Below, in pieces: positions 1 through 6,579 of a stretch of DNA of 6,579 nt (positions are counted from its first letter, which is position 1; each line of letters starts with the position of its first letter). The DNA lies in the NCBI GenBank assembly GCA_019689955.1, contig JADGGM010000181.1, forward strand, positions 1 to 6,579, read 5' to 3'. The notes under the pieces were generated by a model. It was not told the origin of the DNA. It was given only the letters and a program-made list of their open reading frames with translations, and searched no databases. The translations under genes were made by a program, and so were the position numbers. The DNA is from Gemmatimonadaceae bacterium. GTDB lineage: Bacteria > Gemmatimonadota > Gemmatimonadetes > Gemmatimonadales > Gemmatimonadaceae.

Positions 1-48
1 CCCCAAGTTCCCTTGCCCCGGCACACCCGCTCCAGCACATTTCGGCGC

Positions 49-912
49 ATGGCCTGGTTCAGAAAAGAGCGCAAGCCTCGGCAGCCGCGCCGCGAGAAGC
101 TGGAGATCCCGGCGGACGCGTGGGAGAAGTGCGAGGCGTGCGGGCACACCGATCTGCGCGAGAAGTTCGTGCGCAACCTCAATGTCTGCCCCCAGTGCGA
201 CTACCATCGGCGTATCCGCGCCGCCGATTACGTCAACATCCTCATCGATGAGAACAGTTGGGAGGAGCTCGACGTCGACCTGAAGTCGGTCGACCCGTTG
301 GGCTTCCCCGAGTACCCGCAGCGCCTCAAGAAGGCGATCGCCAATGCGGGGGACGGGGACGCGATCATGAGCGTCGCCGGGACGCTGGGGGGGATGCCGG
401 TGAGCCTCGGCGTGATGGACTTCGCCTTCATGGGGGGCTCGATGGGCTCCGTGGTGGGGGAGAAGATCGCGCGGCTCGGGCAGCGGTCGCTGGAGCGGAA
501 GTATCCCCTCGTCATCGTCTGCGCGTCGGGCGGGGCGCGCATGCAGGAGGGGGTGCTCTCGCTCATGCAGATGGCGAAGACCTCGGCGCTGCTGGCGCAG
601 CTCGCGGAGCGGCGCGTCCCGTACGTCTCGATCCTCACCAACCCCACCACCGGCGGCGTGAGCGCGAGCTTCGCCATGCTGGGCGACGCGATCCTCGCGG
701 AGCCGGGGGCGGTGATCGGGTTCGCGGGGCCGCGGGTGATCAAGCAGACCATCGGGCAGGACCTTCCAGAAGGGTTCCAGACGGCCGAATTCCTCCTTGA
801 CCGCGGGATGCTCGACGCCGTCGTGCACCGTCGGGATCTGAAGAGCACGGTGGGGCAACTGCTCCGCCACATGAGCGGTCAGCCAGCGGCCTCCGGGTGG
901 ACGTCTCCCTGA
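49..912 (+). CDS. accD: Acetyl-CoA carboxylase carboxyltransferase subunit beta (AccD)
   Basis: AccD pairs with AccA to form the cytosolic carboxyltransferase that moves the carboxyl group from carboxybiotin on BCCP to acetyl-CoA, giving malonyl-CoA for fatty acid synthesis. The 287-residue product has the family's N-terminal four-Cys zinc ribbon (C28-x2-C31 and C47-x2-C50). It is followed by a crotonase-fold domain with FMGGSMGSVVGEK, ASGGARMQEG (about 159-168) and TNPTTGGVSASF (about 197-208), which form the CoA and oxyanion-hole region, then AGPRVIKQT near the C-terminus. Length matches the usual 280-305 aa. I chose ATG at 49 because the protein then begins MAWF, the typical AccD N-terminus; an in-frame TTG at 13 would add 12 untypical residues. 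No Shine-Dalgarno precedes either start. The 3' end overlaps folC by 16 nt, and an accD-folC order is known from other bacteria. accA is not in the window, so the partner must be encoded elsewhere. Identification is firm; the start is slightly less so. Confidence 0.96.
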   Translation: MAWFRKERKPRQPRREKLEIPADAWEKCEACGHTDLREKFVRNLNVCPQCDYHRRIRAADYVNILIDENSWEELDVDLKSVDPLGFPEYPQRLKKAIANAGDGDAIMSVAGTLGGMPVSLGVMDFAFMGGSMGSVVGEKIARLGQRSLERKYPLVIVCASGGARMQEGVLSLMQMAKTSALLAQLAERRVPYVSILTNPTTGGVSASFAMLGDAILAEPGAVIGFAGPRVIKQTIGQDLPEGFQTAEFLLDRGMLDAVVHRRDLKSTVGQLLRHMSGQPAASGWTSP

Positions 913-2186
913 CCTCGTACTCCGCCGCGCTCGACTATCTCTTCGCGCGCGTGAGCGGCGGCTGGAAGCTGGGTCTCGATACCACGCGCGCGCTCCTCGC
1001 CGCCCTCGGCGATCCCCACGAGCGGTTCCCGACGATCCACGTCGCCGGCACGAATGGGAAGGGGAGCGTGGTGAGCACGATCGACGCGCTCCTGCGTGCC
1101 CAGGGGTGGCGCGTCGGGCGCTACACGTCGCCCCACCTCATCGATTTCCGGGAGCGCATCTGCGTGAACGGCGAACCGATCGCGCAGGACGCGGTCGTGG
1201 ACTTCATCAGCGAGTGGACGCCCGTGGTCGAGCGCGTCGGCGCGACGTTCTTCGAGGCGACCACGTGCATGGCGTTCGACCACTTCGCGCGCGTGGGGGT
1301 CGACATCGCGGTGATCGAGGTGGGGTTGGGCGGGCGGCTCGACGCGACCAACGTCATCACCCCGCTCTCCACGGGGGTGACGTCGATCGGGCTGGACCAC
1401 ATGCAGTACCTCGGCGCGACGCGGGCGCTCATCGCGGGGGAGAAGGCGGGGATCTTCAAGCCCCGCGTTCCCGCGGTGATCGGGGAGCCGGACCCCGAGA
1501 TCCGCGCCCTCCTCGCGGCGCACGCGCGCGCGGCCGGGGCGAGCGAGGTGCTGGTGATCGGGGACGCGTGGCCGGTGGACGACATCGTCGTCGACGACAC
1601 GGGGACGAGCTTCACGCTCCACGCCCACGGCCGCGCGCGGCGGCTCCGGACCCCGCTCGTGGGGCGGTACCAGGCGGGGAATGCGGCCACCGCGCTGGCG
1701 CTCCTGGAGCTTGCCGGCGCGCCGTACGCGGCCGCGGCGGACCACGCCGAGCGTGCGCTGGCCGGGGTGTCGATCCCCGGGCGGTTCCAGCGGTGCGGCG
1801 ACGTGATCTTCGACGTGGCGCACAACCCTGCCGGGACGGCGATGCTGTGCGAGACGTTGGAGACGGTGGCCACGCGGCGCCCGGTCGTCTGTCTCCTCAC
1901 CGTGCTCCGCGACAAGGACTGGCGGGCGATGATGACCACACTCGCCGGCCAGGTGGACCGGTTCGTCCTCTCCGCGCCGCCGAGCGTCCCCGCGGACCGG
2001 GCGTGGGCGCTGGACGACGCGGTCGCCTTCGCGCGCGAGCACGGGTGGGCCGCCGTCGCCGATCCCGACTTCGACCGCGCCCTCGCGCTGGCCCGCGACG
2101 GCGCCGGGACGACCCTCGTGACCGGGTCGTTCCACACGGTGGGAGACGCCATGGCGCGCTTGCAGGTGTCTCCGCTGCCCGGATAA
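897..2186 (+). CDS. folC: Folylpolyglutamate synthase / dihydrofolate synthase (FolC)
   Basis: FolC is a cytosolic Mur-ligase-family enzyme that uses ATP to add glutamate to folates; in many bacteria it also joins glutamate to dihydropteroate. The 429-residue product shows the P-loop HVAGTNGKGSV (about 48-58), TSPHL..FRERI (about 77-88), EVGLGGRLDATN (141-152), EKAGIFK (182-188, whose Lys183 is the expected carbamylated lysine), and DVAHNP (306-311) opening the C-terminal glutamate-ligase domain. It ends with TLVTGSFHTVGD, typical of the family. Length is normal. The GTG at 897 is chosen because the conserved N-terminal helix (ALDYLF) directly follows; the next in-frame GTG (951) would remove it. 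This start lies inside accD (16-nt overlap, different frame) and has no clear Shine-Dalgarno, suggesting translational coupling. hisS begins 9 nt after the TAA. Whether the enzyme performs both FolC reactions cannot be told from sequence alone. Confidence 0.95.
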   Translation: MDVSLTSYSAALDYLFARVSGGWKLGLDTTRALLAALGDPHERFPTIHVAGTNGKGSVVSTIDALLRAQGWRVGRYTSPHLIDFRERICVNGEPIAQDAVVDFISEWTPVVERVGATFFEATTCMAFDHFARVGVDIAVIEVGLGGRLDATNVITPLSTGVTSIGLDHMQYLGATRALIAGEKAGIFKPRVPAVIGEPDPEIRALLAAHARAAGASEVLVIGDAWPVDDIVVDDTGTSFTLHAHGRARRLRTPLVGRYQAGNAATALALLELAGAPYAAAADHAERALAGVSIPGRFQRCGDVIFDVAHNPAGTAMLCETLETVATRRPVVCLLTVLRDKDWRAMMTTLAGQVDRFVLSAPPSVPADRAWALDDAVAFAREHGWAAVADPDFDRALALARDGAGTTLVTGSFHTVGDAMARLQVSPLPG

Positions 2187-2195
2187 ATTTCACGA

Positions 2196-3479
2196 ATGTC
2201 TCTTGGCCCACTTCCGGGGTTCCGCGACTTCTATCCGAACGAGCTCGCGGAGCGCTCGTTCATCTTTGGAGCCTGGCGCGAGGTGGCCCGGCGCTACGGG
2301 TTCGTCGAGTACGACGGCCCGCCGCTCGAGGCGCTGGAGCTGTACACGCGCAAGAGTGGGGAGGAGATCGTCGGCCAGCTCTACAACTTCACCGACAAGG
2401 GCGGGCGCGAGGTCGCGCTGCGCCCGGAGATGACCCCGACCCTCGCTCGGATGGTCGGCGCGCGCGCGAACGCGCTGCGCAAGCCGATCCGGTGGTTCGC
2501 GATCCCGCAACTCTTCCGTTACGAGCGTCAGCAGCGCGGGCGGCTCCGCGAGCACTTCCAGCTCAACGTCGACATCATTGGCGAGCCGAGCGTGACGGCC
2601 GACGCCGAGCTCCTCGCGGTGGCGATCGACATCATGCGCGCCTTCCAGCTCCGGTCGTCCGACGTGGTGGCACGGGTCTCGGACCGCCGCCTCCTGGAGG
2701 GGTACCTGCGCGCCGTCGGCGTCCCGGAGGCGAGCCTCCCCGCGGCGTTCGCGGTGATCGACAAGCTCGAGCGCGTGCCGCGCGCGGTCTCGGAGGAGAA
2801 GCTCGCCGGCGCCGGGATCCCGGCCGAGGCGCGCGCGCGGGTGCTCGACGTGCCGTGCGCCACGCTCGACGACGTGGCCGCCGCGCTCGGCGACGCGCCG
2901 CACCGCGCGGTGCTCGAAGAGTTCCGGCGGTACCTCGACTATCTGCGCGCCCTCGTCGGCGACGACGCGGAGCAGTGGGTGCGCTTCGATCTCTCGATCG
3001 TGCGCGGGCTCGCGTATTACACGGGGATCGTCTTCGAGCTGTTCGACGTGAAAGGAGAGCTGCGCGCGATCTGCGGCGGGGGGCGGTACGACAACCTCCT
3101 CGCGTCGCTCGGCGGCGCGGACCTCCCGGCCGTGGGGTTCGGGATGGGCGACGTGGTGCTCGGCGAGCTCATTCGCGCGCGCTCGCTCATGCCCAGCGCC
3201 GCGCCGGCGATCGACACCTGGGTCGCCGTGGCCGACGACGCCAGCACCACCGACGCGATGCGCGTCGCCGCGCGCCTCCGGGCGCGGGGGCGCTCCGTGG
3301 AATACGCCCTGCGCGAGCAGAAGCTGGCGCGGCAGCTCAAAGCCGCGAGCGCGGCGGGCGCGCGCGAAACGGTGATCCTCGCCGGCGCCGACCTCGCCCG
3401 CGGGGAGGCCGTGGTGCGCCGGATGGCCGACGGCGAGGAACGCCGCGTGAACCTCGACGCATGGATCGCGGAGGGCTGA
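2196..3479 (+). CDS. hisS: Histidyl-tRNA synthetase (HisRS), plant-organelle-like variant
   Basis: This class II aminoacyl-tRNA synthetase charges tRNA-His with histidine in the cytosol. The 427-residue protein starts with LPGFRDFYP (family: LPxGtRDf), followed by the histidine-site ALRPEMTP (74-81), class II motif 2 FRYERQQRGRLREHFQ (107-122), the two HisRS signatures VRGLAYYTG (269-277, with the catalytic-type Arg270) and CGGGRYDNL (293-301), and a C-terminal anticodon-binding domain from about 340. Keeping both catalytic signatures and the anticodon-binding domain argues against the regulatory paralogue HisZ. Details such as HFQLNVDIIG after motif 2 and YYTGIVFE.FD..GELRAICGGGRYD recall, from memory, plant organellar HisRS more than the E. 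coli enzyme. ATG at 2196 gives the usual N-terminus; it follows the folC stop by 9 nt with no Shine-Dalgarno, so reinitiation after folC is plausible. The function call is firm; the subfamily placement is inference. Confidence 0.95.
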   Translation: MSLGPLPGFRDFYPNELAERSFIFGAWREVARRYGFVEYDGPPLEALELYTRKSGEEIVGQLYNFTDKGGREVALRPEMTPTLARMVGARANALRKPIRWFAIPQLFRYERQQRGRLREHFQLNVDIIGEPSVTADAELLAVAIDIMRAFQLRSSDVVARVSDRRLLEGYLRAVGVPEASLPAAFAVIDKLERVPRAVSEEKLAGAGIPAEARARVLDVPCATLDDVAAALGDAPHRAVLEEFRRYLDYLRALVGDDAEQWVRFDLSIVRGLAYYTGIVFELFDVKGELRAICGGGRYDNLLASLGGADLPAVGFGMGDVVLGELIRARSLMPSAAPAIDTWVAVADDASTTDAMRVAARLRARGRSVEYALREQKLARQLKAASAAGARETVILAGADLARGEAVVRRMADGEERRVNLDAWIAEG

Positions 3480-3490
3480 CCGCCCCGACG

Positions 3491-3505
3491 GCCGGCTCGG
3501 CCGGC
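3491..3505 (+). other. Small GC-rich hairpin in the hisS-proS gap
   Basis: The 54-nt gap between hisS and proS contains GCCGGC-TCG-GCCGGC, a perfect 6-bp stem with a 3-nt loop. No T-run follows, so it does not look like a classical intrinsic terminator. Downstream is the least GC-rich piece of the gap, with CTACT repeated at 3511-3515 and 3521-3525 just before the proS ATG. The stem could affect mRNA stability or proS translation, or be chance in such GC-rich DNA. No T-box or riboswitch could fit in this space. Confidence 0.35.
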
Positions 3506-3533
3506 GACCGCTACTCATACCTACTGGCACCGC

Positions 3534-5003
3534 ATGGCTGACGACAAGAAGCTCACCCCCCGCGCCGAGGACTTCAGCGCGTGGTACAACGAAGTCGTGC
3601 TTCGCGCCGAGCTCGCGGACTACTCCCCCGTGCGCGGCTGCATGGTCATCCGCCCCGACGGCTACGGCATCTGGGAGCGCATGCAGCGTGCGCTCGATGA
3701 CATGTTCAAGGCCACCGGGCACCGCAACGCGTACTTCCCCCTCTTCATCCCCGAGAGCTTCCTGCACAAGGAGGCCCAGCACGTCGAGGGGTTCGCCCCC
3801 GAGACGGCGGTGGTGACGCACGGCGGCGGGAAGGCGCTCGAGGAGCCGCTCGTCGTCCGCCCCACGTCCGAGACGATCATCTACGCGATGTTCGCCAAGT
3901 GGGTGCAGAGCTACCGCGACCTCCCCCTGCTCATCAACCAGTGGGCGAACGTCGTGCGCTGGGAGATGCGCACGCGGCTCTTCCTGCGCACGCTCGAGTT
4001 CCTCTGGCAGGAGGGGCACACCGCGCACGCGACGCACGACGAGGCCGAGGAAGAGGCGCGGCGTATGCTCGGCGTGTACCGCGACTTCATGGAAGGGTGG
4101 ATGGCCATGCCCGTGGTCACCGGGCGGAAGACCGAATCCGAGAAGTTCGCGGGCGCGCTCCGCACGTACTCGTGCGAGGCGATGATGCAGGACAACAAGG
4201 CGCTGCAGGCCGGCACCTCGCACAACCTCGGGCAGAACTTCGCCAGGGCGTTCGACCTCACCTTCCAGACCGAGAGCGGCGGGACGGAGTACGCCTGGAA
4301 CACGAGCTGGGGGGTCTCCACGCGCCTCATCGGCGGGCTCGTCATGACGCACGGCGACGACAAGGGGCTCCGCATCCCCCCACTGCTCGCCCCCACCGAA
4401 GTGGTGATCGTCCCCATCTGGCGCTCCGACGAGGAGCGTGCGCGCGTCTTCGAGGCGGCCGAGCGCATCGCGCGCTCCCTCGGCGACTGGGAGCGGCGCG
4501 AGCCCAACCGGCTGCGCGTGCGGCTCGACCTGCGCGAGACGCTCAAGCCCGGCGCGAAGTACTACGAGTGGGAGATGCGCGGCGTCCCCGTGCGCGTGGA
4601 GCTCGGCCCCCGCGACCTCGAGAAGAACCAGGCCGTGCTCGTGCGCCGCGACACCGGCGCCAAGCAGCCCGCCTCCCTCGACACCATCGGCGAGGACGTG
4701 GAAGCGCTCCTCGAGTCGATCCAGGACGCGATGCTCACCGAGGCGCGCGCGCGGCGCGAGGCGCACAGCGTGCGCGGCGCGATCACGTACGACCGCTTCC
4801 GCGAGATCATGGACGGCGAGGGGGCGTTCGTGTACGCCGGCTGGTGCGGGAACGCCGCGTGCGAGGCCGCGATCAAGGAGGAGACCAAGGCGACGATCCG
4901 CGTCCTCCCCGATGAGGAGTTCCGCTCCGCCGAGCCTCCCACGCATTGCCTCAAGTGCAACCAACCCGCGACCAGCGAGGCCCTGTGGGCGAAAGCATAC
5001 TGA
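3534..5003 (+). CDS. proS: Prolyl-tRNA synthetase, Zn-binding archaeal/eukaryotic-like type (ProS)
   Basis: ProS charges tRNA-Pro with proline in the cytosol. The 489-residue product has [14 protein letters not shown] (28-41), VVRPTSET (107-114), class II motif 2 around R142 to E155 (RWEMRTR...FLRTLEF), [10 protein letters not shown] in the proline-site region, and motif 3 [11 protein letters not shown] (273-283). An anticodon-binding domain follows, then a C-terminal zinc-binding domain with C438-x4-C443 and C472-x2-C475, ending in a terminal Tyr489. This is the ProRS class known from archaea, eukaryotes and bacteria such as Thermus, where the C-terminal Tyr reaches the active site. It is not the longer E. 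coli type (about 570 aa), whose insertion edits mischarged Ala; no such insertion is present here. The ATG follows hisS by 54 nt without a Shine-Dalgarno. The 3' end overlaps lysA by 19 nt. Identification and subtype are both secure. Confidence 0.97.
   Translation: MADDKKLTPRAEDFSAWYNEVVLRAELADYSPVRGCMVIRPDGYGIWERMQRALDDMFKATGHRNAYFPLFIPESFLHKEAQHVEGFAPETAVVTHGGGKALEEPLVVRPTSETIIYAMFAKWVQSYRDLPLLINQWANVVRWEMRTRLFLRTLEFLWQEGHTAHATHDEAEEEARRMLGVYRDFMEGWMAMPVVTGRKTESEKFAGALRTYSCEAMMQDNKALQAGTSHNLGQNFARAFDLTFQTESGGTEYAWNTSWGVSTRLIGGLVMTHGDDKGLRIPPLLAPTEVVIVPIWRSDEERARVFEAAERIARSLGDWERREPNRLRVRLDLRETLKPGAKYYEWEMRGVPVRVELGPRDLEKNQAVLVRRDTGAKQPASLDTIGEDVEALLESIQDAMLTEARARREAHSVRGAITYDRFREIMDGEGAFVYAGWCGNAACEAAIKEETKATIRVLPDEEFRSAEPPTHCLKCNQPATSEALWAKAY
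4977..4980 (+). promoter_or_regulatory. Weak ribosome-binding site for lysA (start-deciding)
   Basis: GAGG lies inside the 3' end of proS, 4 nt before the GTG at 4985. The spacing is short, but it is the only Shine-Dalgarno-like element near a candidate lysA start, and supports 4985 over the upstream in-frame TTG at 4946. Confidence 0.4.
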
Positions 5004-6277
5004 CCCCCGCCTTCGGCCGCGTCGACGGCGCGCTCGTCTGCGAGGGCGTCGCGCTCGAGACGATCGCCGAAACGGTCAGCACCCCCACGTACGTCTACAG
5101 CGCCAACGCCATCCGCGAACAGTACGCGCGGCTCGCGCGCGCGCTCGCGCCCGTGCCGCACCGCGTGCACTACAGCGTGAAGGCGAGCTCCAGCCTCGGC
5201 ATCCTCGCCCTCCTGCGCTCGCTCGGCGCGGGGGTCGACATCGTGTCGGGGGGAGAGCTCTACCGCGCGCGCCTCGCCGGCTTCGGCGGGGAGGACATCG
5301 TGTTCAGCGGGGTGGGGAAGACCGAGGCCGAGCTCCGCGAGGCGCTCGAAGCGCGGACGCTCCTCATCAACGTCGAGTCCGAAGGAGAGCTGCGCCTCCT
5401 CGAGCGCGTGGCGCGCGACCTGGGGGTCGTCGCCCCCGTCGCGCTCCGCGTGAACCCCGAGGTGACGGTCAACACACCGCACCACTACACGCGCACCGGC
5501 GAACGCGGCCTCAAGTTCGGCATCCCGTACGGCGAGGCGCCCGCGGTCGCGCGGCTCGCCGCGTCGCTCCCGCACACGCGCCTCCTCGGCCTTGACATGC
5601 ACATCGGCTCGCAGGTCTCGGAGCTCGATCCGTACCGGCTCGGGATGCTCCGCCTCCTCGAGCTGTACGAACAGCTCCGCGCCGAGGGGGCGGGGGAGAT
5701 CCGCTACCTCGACATCGGCGGCGGGCTCGCCGTCACGTACGACAGCGAAGCCCCGATAGACCTCGACGCCTTCGCCGACGCCGTGCTGCCGTCGATCGCG
5801 GCCTCGCGGCTCACGCTCCTCGTGGAGCCCGGGCGCTTTCTCGTGGGGAACGCCGGCGTGCTCCTCACGCGCGTGCTCTACCGCAAGCGGACCGGCGGGC
5901 GCGAGTACGTGATCACCGACGCGGGGATGAACGACCTCCTGCGCCCCTCGCACTACAACGCGTACCACCGCATCGAGGCCGTGCGCCCGCGGGGCGCGCG
6001 GGTCGTCGCCGACATCGTCGGGCCGGTGTGCGAGAGCGGGGACTTCTTCGCGCTCGACCGCGACGTGGACGACGTGCAGCCCGGCGACCTGCTCGTCATC
6101 CACTCCGCGGGCGCGTACGGCTTCTCGATGGCATCGAACTACAACTCGCGCCCGCGTGCCGCCGAGGTACTCGTGGACGGCGAGCGCTTCGGCGTGATCA
6201 CCACGCGCGAGCGATACGAGGACCTCGTGCGTCACGAGCAGCTCACCCCCGACTGGAGGACCGGCGGATGCTCGTAG
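4985..6277 (+). CDS. lysA: Diaminopimelate decarboxylase (LysA)
   Basis: LysA is a PLP-dependent fold-type III decarboxylase converting meso-diaminopimelate to L-lysine, the last step of lysine synthesis, in the cytosol. The 430-residue product has TPTYVYS near the N-terminus, the PLP lysine in YSVKAS (Lys66), [17 protein letters not shown] (205-210), the phosphate-binding DIGGGLAV (from 243), VEPGR (280-284), the active-site CESGD (349-353) and [15 protein letters not shown] (from Y378), as expected for a complete enzyme. The PLP motif usually reads KAN; here it reads KAS. GTG at 4985 is chosen because the protein then begins near the usual LTPAF...G.L.CEG segment and has a weak GAGG upstream. 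A TTG at 4946 would add 13 residues deeper inside proS. The start overlaps proS by 19 nt and the end overlaps the phosphoesterase by 10 nt, implying one transcript. No lysine riboswitch or other dap gene is visible nearby. Confidence 0.95.
   Translation: MGESILTPAFGRVDGALVCEGVALETIAETVSTPTYVYSANAIREQYARLARALAPVPHRVHYSVKASSSLGILALLRSLGAGVDIVSGGELYRARLAGFGGEDIVFSGVGKTEAELREALEARTLLINVESEGELRLLERVARDLGVVAPVALRVNPEVTVNTPHHYTRTGERGLKFGIPYGEAPAVARLAASLPHTRLLGLDMHIGSQVSELDPYRLGMLRLLELYEQLRAEGAGEIRYLDIGGGLAVTYDSEAPIDLDAFADAVLPSIAASRLTLLVEPGRFLVGNAGVLLTRVLYRKRTGGREYVITDAGMNDLLRPSHYNAYHRIEAVRPRGARVVADIVGPVCESGDFFALDRDVDDVQPGDLLVIHSAGAYGFSMASNYNSRPRAAEVLVDGERFGVITTRERYEDLVRHEQLTPDWRTGGCS
6255..6260 (+). 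promoter_or_regulatory. Strong Shine-Dalgarno for the phosphoesterase gene
   Basis: GGAGGA sits within the 3' end of lysA, 7 nt before the ATG at 6268. It is the only strong, well-spaced Shine-Dalgarno at any gene start in the window and fixes the start of the last gene. Confidence 0.75.
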
Positions 6278-6579
6278 GCCTGCTTGCCGATACGCACGAC
6301 CGTCTCCCCGCCATCGCCGAGCTCACGCGCCAGTTCCGGGAGGCGGGCGTGGGGATGGTGCTGCACGCGGGCGACTACTGCTCCCCGTGGGCCCTGCGCC
6401 CGCTGATGGACGCCAACCTCCCCTTCGCCGGCGTGTACGGCCACAACGACGGCGACCGTGAGGGACTGCGCGCCGAGGCGGGGAAAGGGGTGGGTGGGGA
6501 GATCTATGAGTCGCCGCACAGCGTGGACGTGAACGGGACCCGGATCCTCCTCGTGCACGACCTGGGGGAGGTGGGGGAT
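6268..6579 (+). CDS. Metallophosphoesterase, YfcE/MJ0936-like (5' part, cut by window edge)
   Basis: The first 104 codons of a calcineurin-like metallophosphoesterase run open to the window end; the remainder lies outside. Visible are the N-terminal DxH metal motif LLADTHD (D8, H10), HAGD (33-36, D36 as the bridging metal ligand), VYGHND (56-61) and LLVHD (94-98). This pattern matches the short single-domain family (usually about 150-180 aa) of YfcE and MJ0936, which hydrolyse phosphodiesters in vitro and mostly lack a known physiological substrate. Two sites differ from the textbook form: the GN of GNxD is GH (His59), and the Gly usually after His97 is Asp. No signal peptide is evident, so the product is probably cytosolic. 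ATG at 6268 has a strong Shine-Dalgarno and overlaps lysA by 10 nt, so it is co-translated with lysA. A role in lysine metabolism is not implied. The family call is good; the substrate is unknown. Confidence 0.85.
   Translation, partial: MLVGLLADTHDRLPAIAELTRQFREAGVGMVLHAGDYCSPWALRPLMDANLPFAGVYGHNDGDREGLRAEAGKGVGGEIYESPHSVDVNGTRILLVHDLGEVGD

Noticed and set aside
13..48. TTG at 13 as the accD start, and a possible promoter (TTGCCC at 13, CACATT at 36)
   Set aside because: The MAWF start at 49 matches the family. The -10-like box matches the consensus at only three of six positions, and too little upstream sequence is available.
1806..1829. DVAHNP instead of DGAHNP in FolC as a possible active-site anomaly
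   Set aside because: From memory E. coli FolC also has DVAHNP, so this is normal variation.
2196..3479. HisZ (ATP phosphoribosyltransferase regulatory subunit) as an alternative to HisS
   Set aside because: Both HisRS catalytic signatures and a C-terminal anticodon-binding domain are present, and no hisG is adjacent.
3480..3533. Intrinsic terminator or T-box leader before proS
   Set aside because: The hairpin has no following T-run, and 54 nt is far too short for a T-box.
1106..3541. An 811-codon + strand frame overlapping folC and hisS
   Set aside because: Extremely Arg/Ala/Gly-rich, shows no motif, and runs in the wrong frame through two certain genes; a GC-content shadow.
2190..4964. 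A 924-codon open frame on the minus strand across hisS and proS
   Set aside because: It lies antisense to two genes with complete family motifs, has a biased His/Arg/Glu/Val-rich composition and shows no recognisable domain. Long antisense frames are expected in such GC-rich DNA.
4562..6235. A 557-codon minus-strand frame opposite proS and lysA
   Set aside because: Antisense to well-supported genes, low-complexity composition and no recognisable domain.

Overview
The window is a compact, GC-rich bacterial segment in which every gene I can support lies on the + strand. Codons are mostly G- or C-ending, and gaps between genes are either overlaps (10-19 nt) or very short (9 and 54 nt). This looks like a chromosomal housekeeping gene string from a free-living, high-GC, non-model bacterium. 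Family-level resemblances (a plant-organelle-like HisRS and an archaeal/eukaryotic-like ProRS) fit a deep-branching phylum; Gemmatimonadota is my best guess from memory of such proteins, but nothing in the window proves it.

Layout, left to right: accD (49-912), carboxyltransferase beta subunit of acetyl-CoA carboxylase; folC (897-2186), folylpolyglutamate/dihydrofolate synthase; hisS (2196-3479), histidyl-tRNA synthetase; proS (3534-5003), class II prolyl-tRNA synthetase of the Zn-binding, C-terminal-Tyr type; lysA (4985-6277), diaminopimelate decarboxylase; and the first 104 codons of a YfcE/MJ0936-like metallophosphoesterase (6268 to the window edge). The first 48 nt hold no gene I can support.

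The genes serve membrane lipid synthesis (AccD), one-carbon metabolism (FolC), translation (HisS, ProS) and lysine/peptidoglycan precursor metabolism (LysA). They do not form one pathway. The likely link is shared transcription and translational coupling of growth-related genes: accD/folC, proS/lysA and lysA/phosphoesterase overlap, and folC/hisS are 9 nt apart. The only gap with room for a regulatory element is the 54 nt between hisS and proS, which contains a small perfect hairpin.

I found no mobile element, CRISPR, tRNA/rRNA, riboswitch or undescribed multi-gene system. Points worth a second look are modest: the unusual HisRS lineage, near-absence of Shine-Dalgarno sequences at the gene starts, a change in G/C strand skew between the accD-folC part and proS, and substituted metal-site residues in the phosphoesterase.
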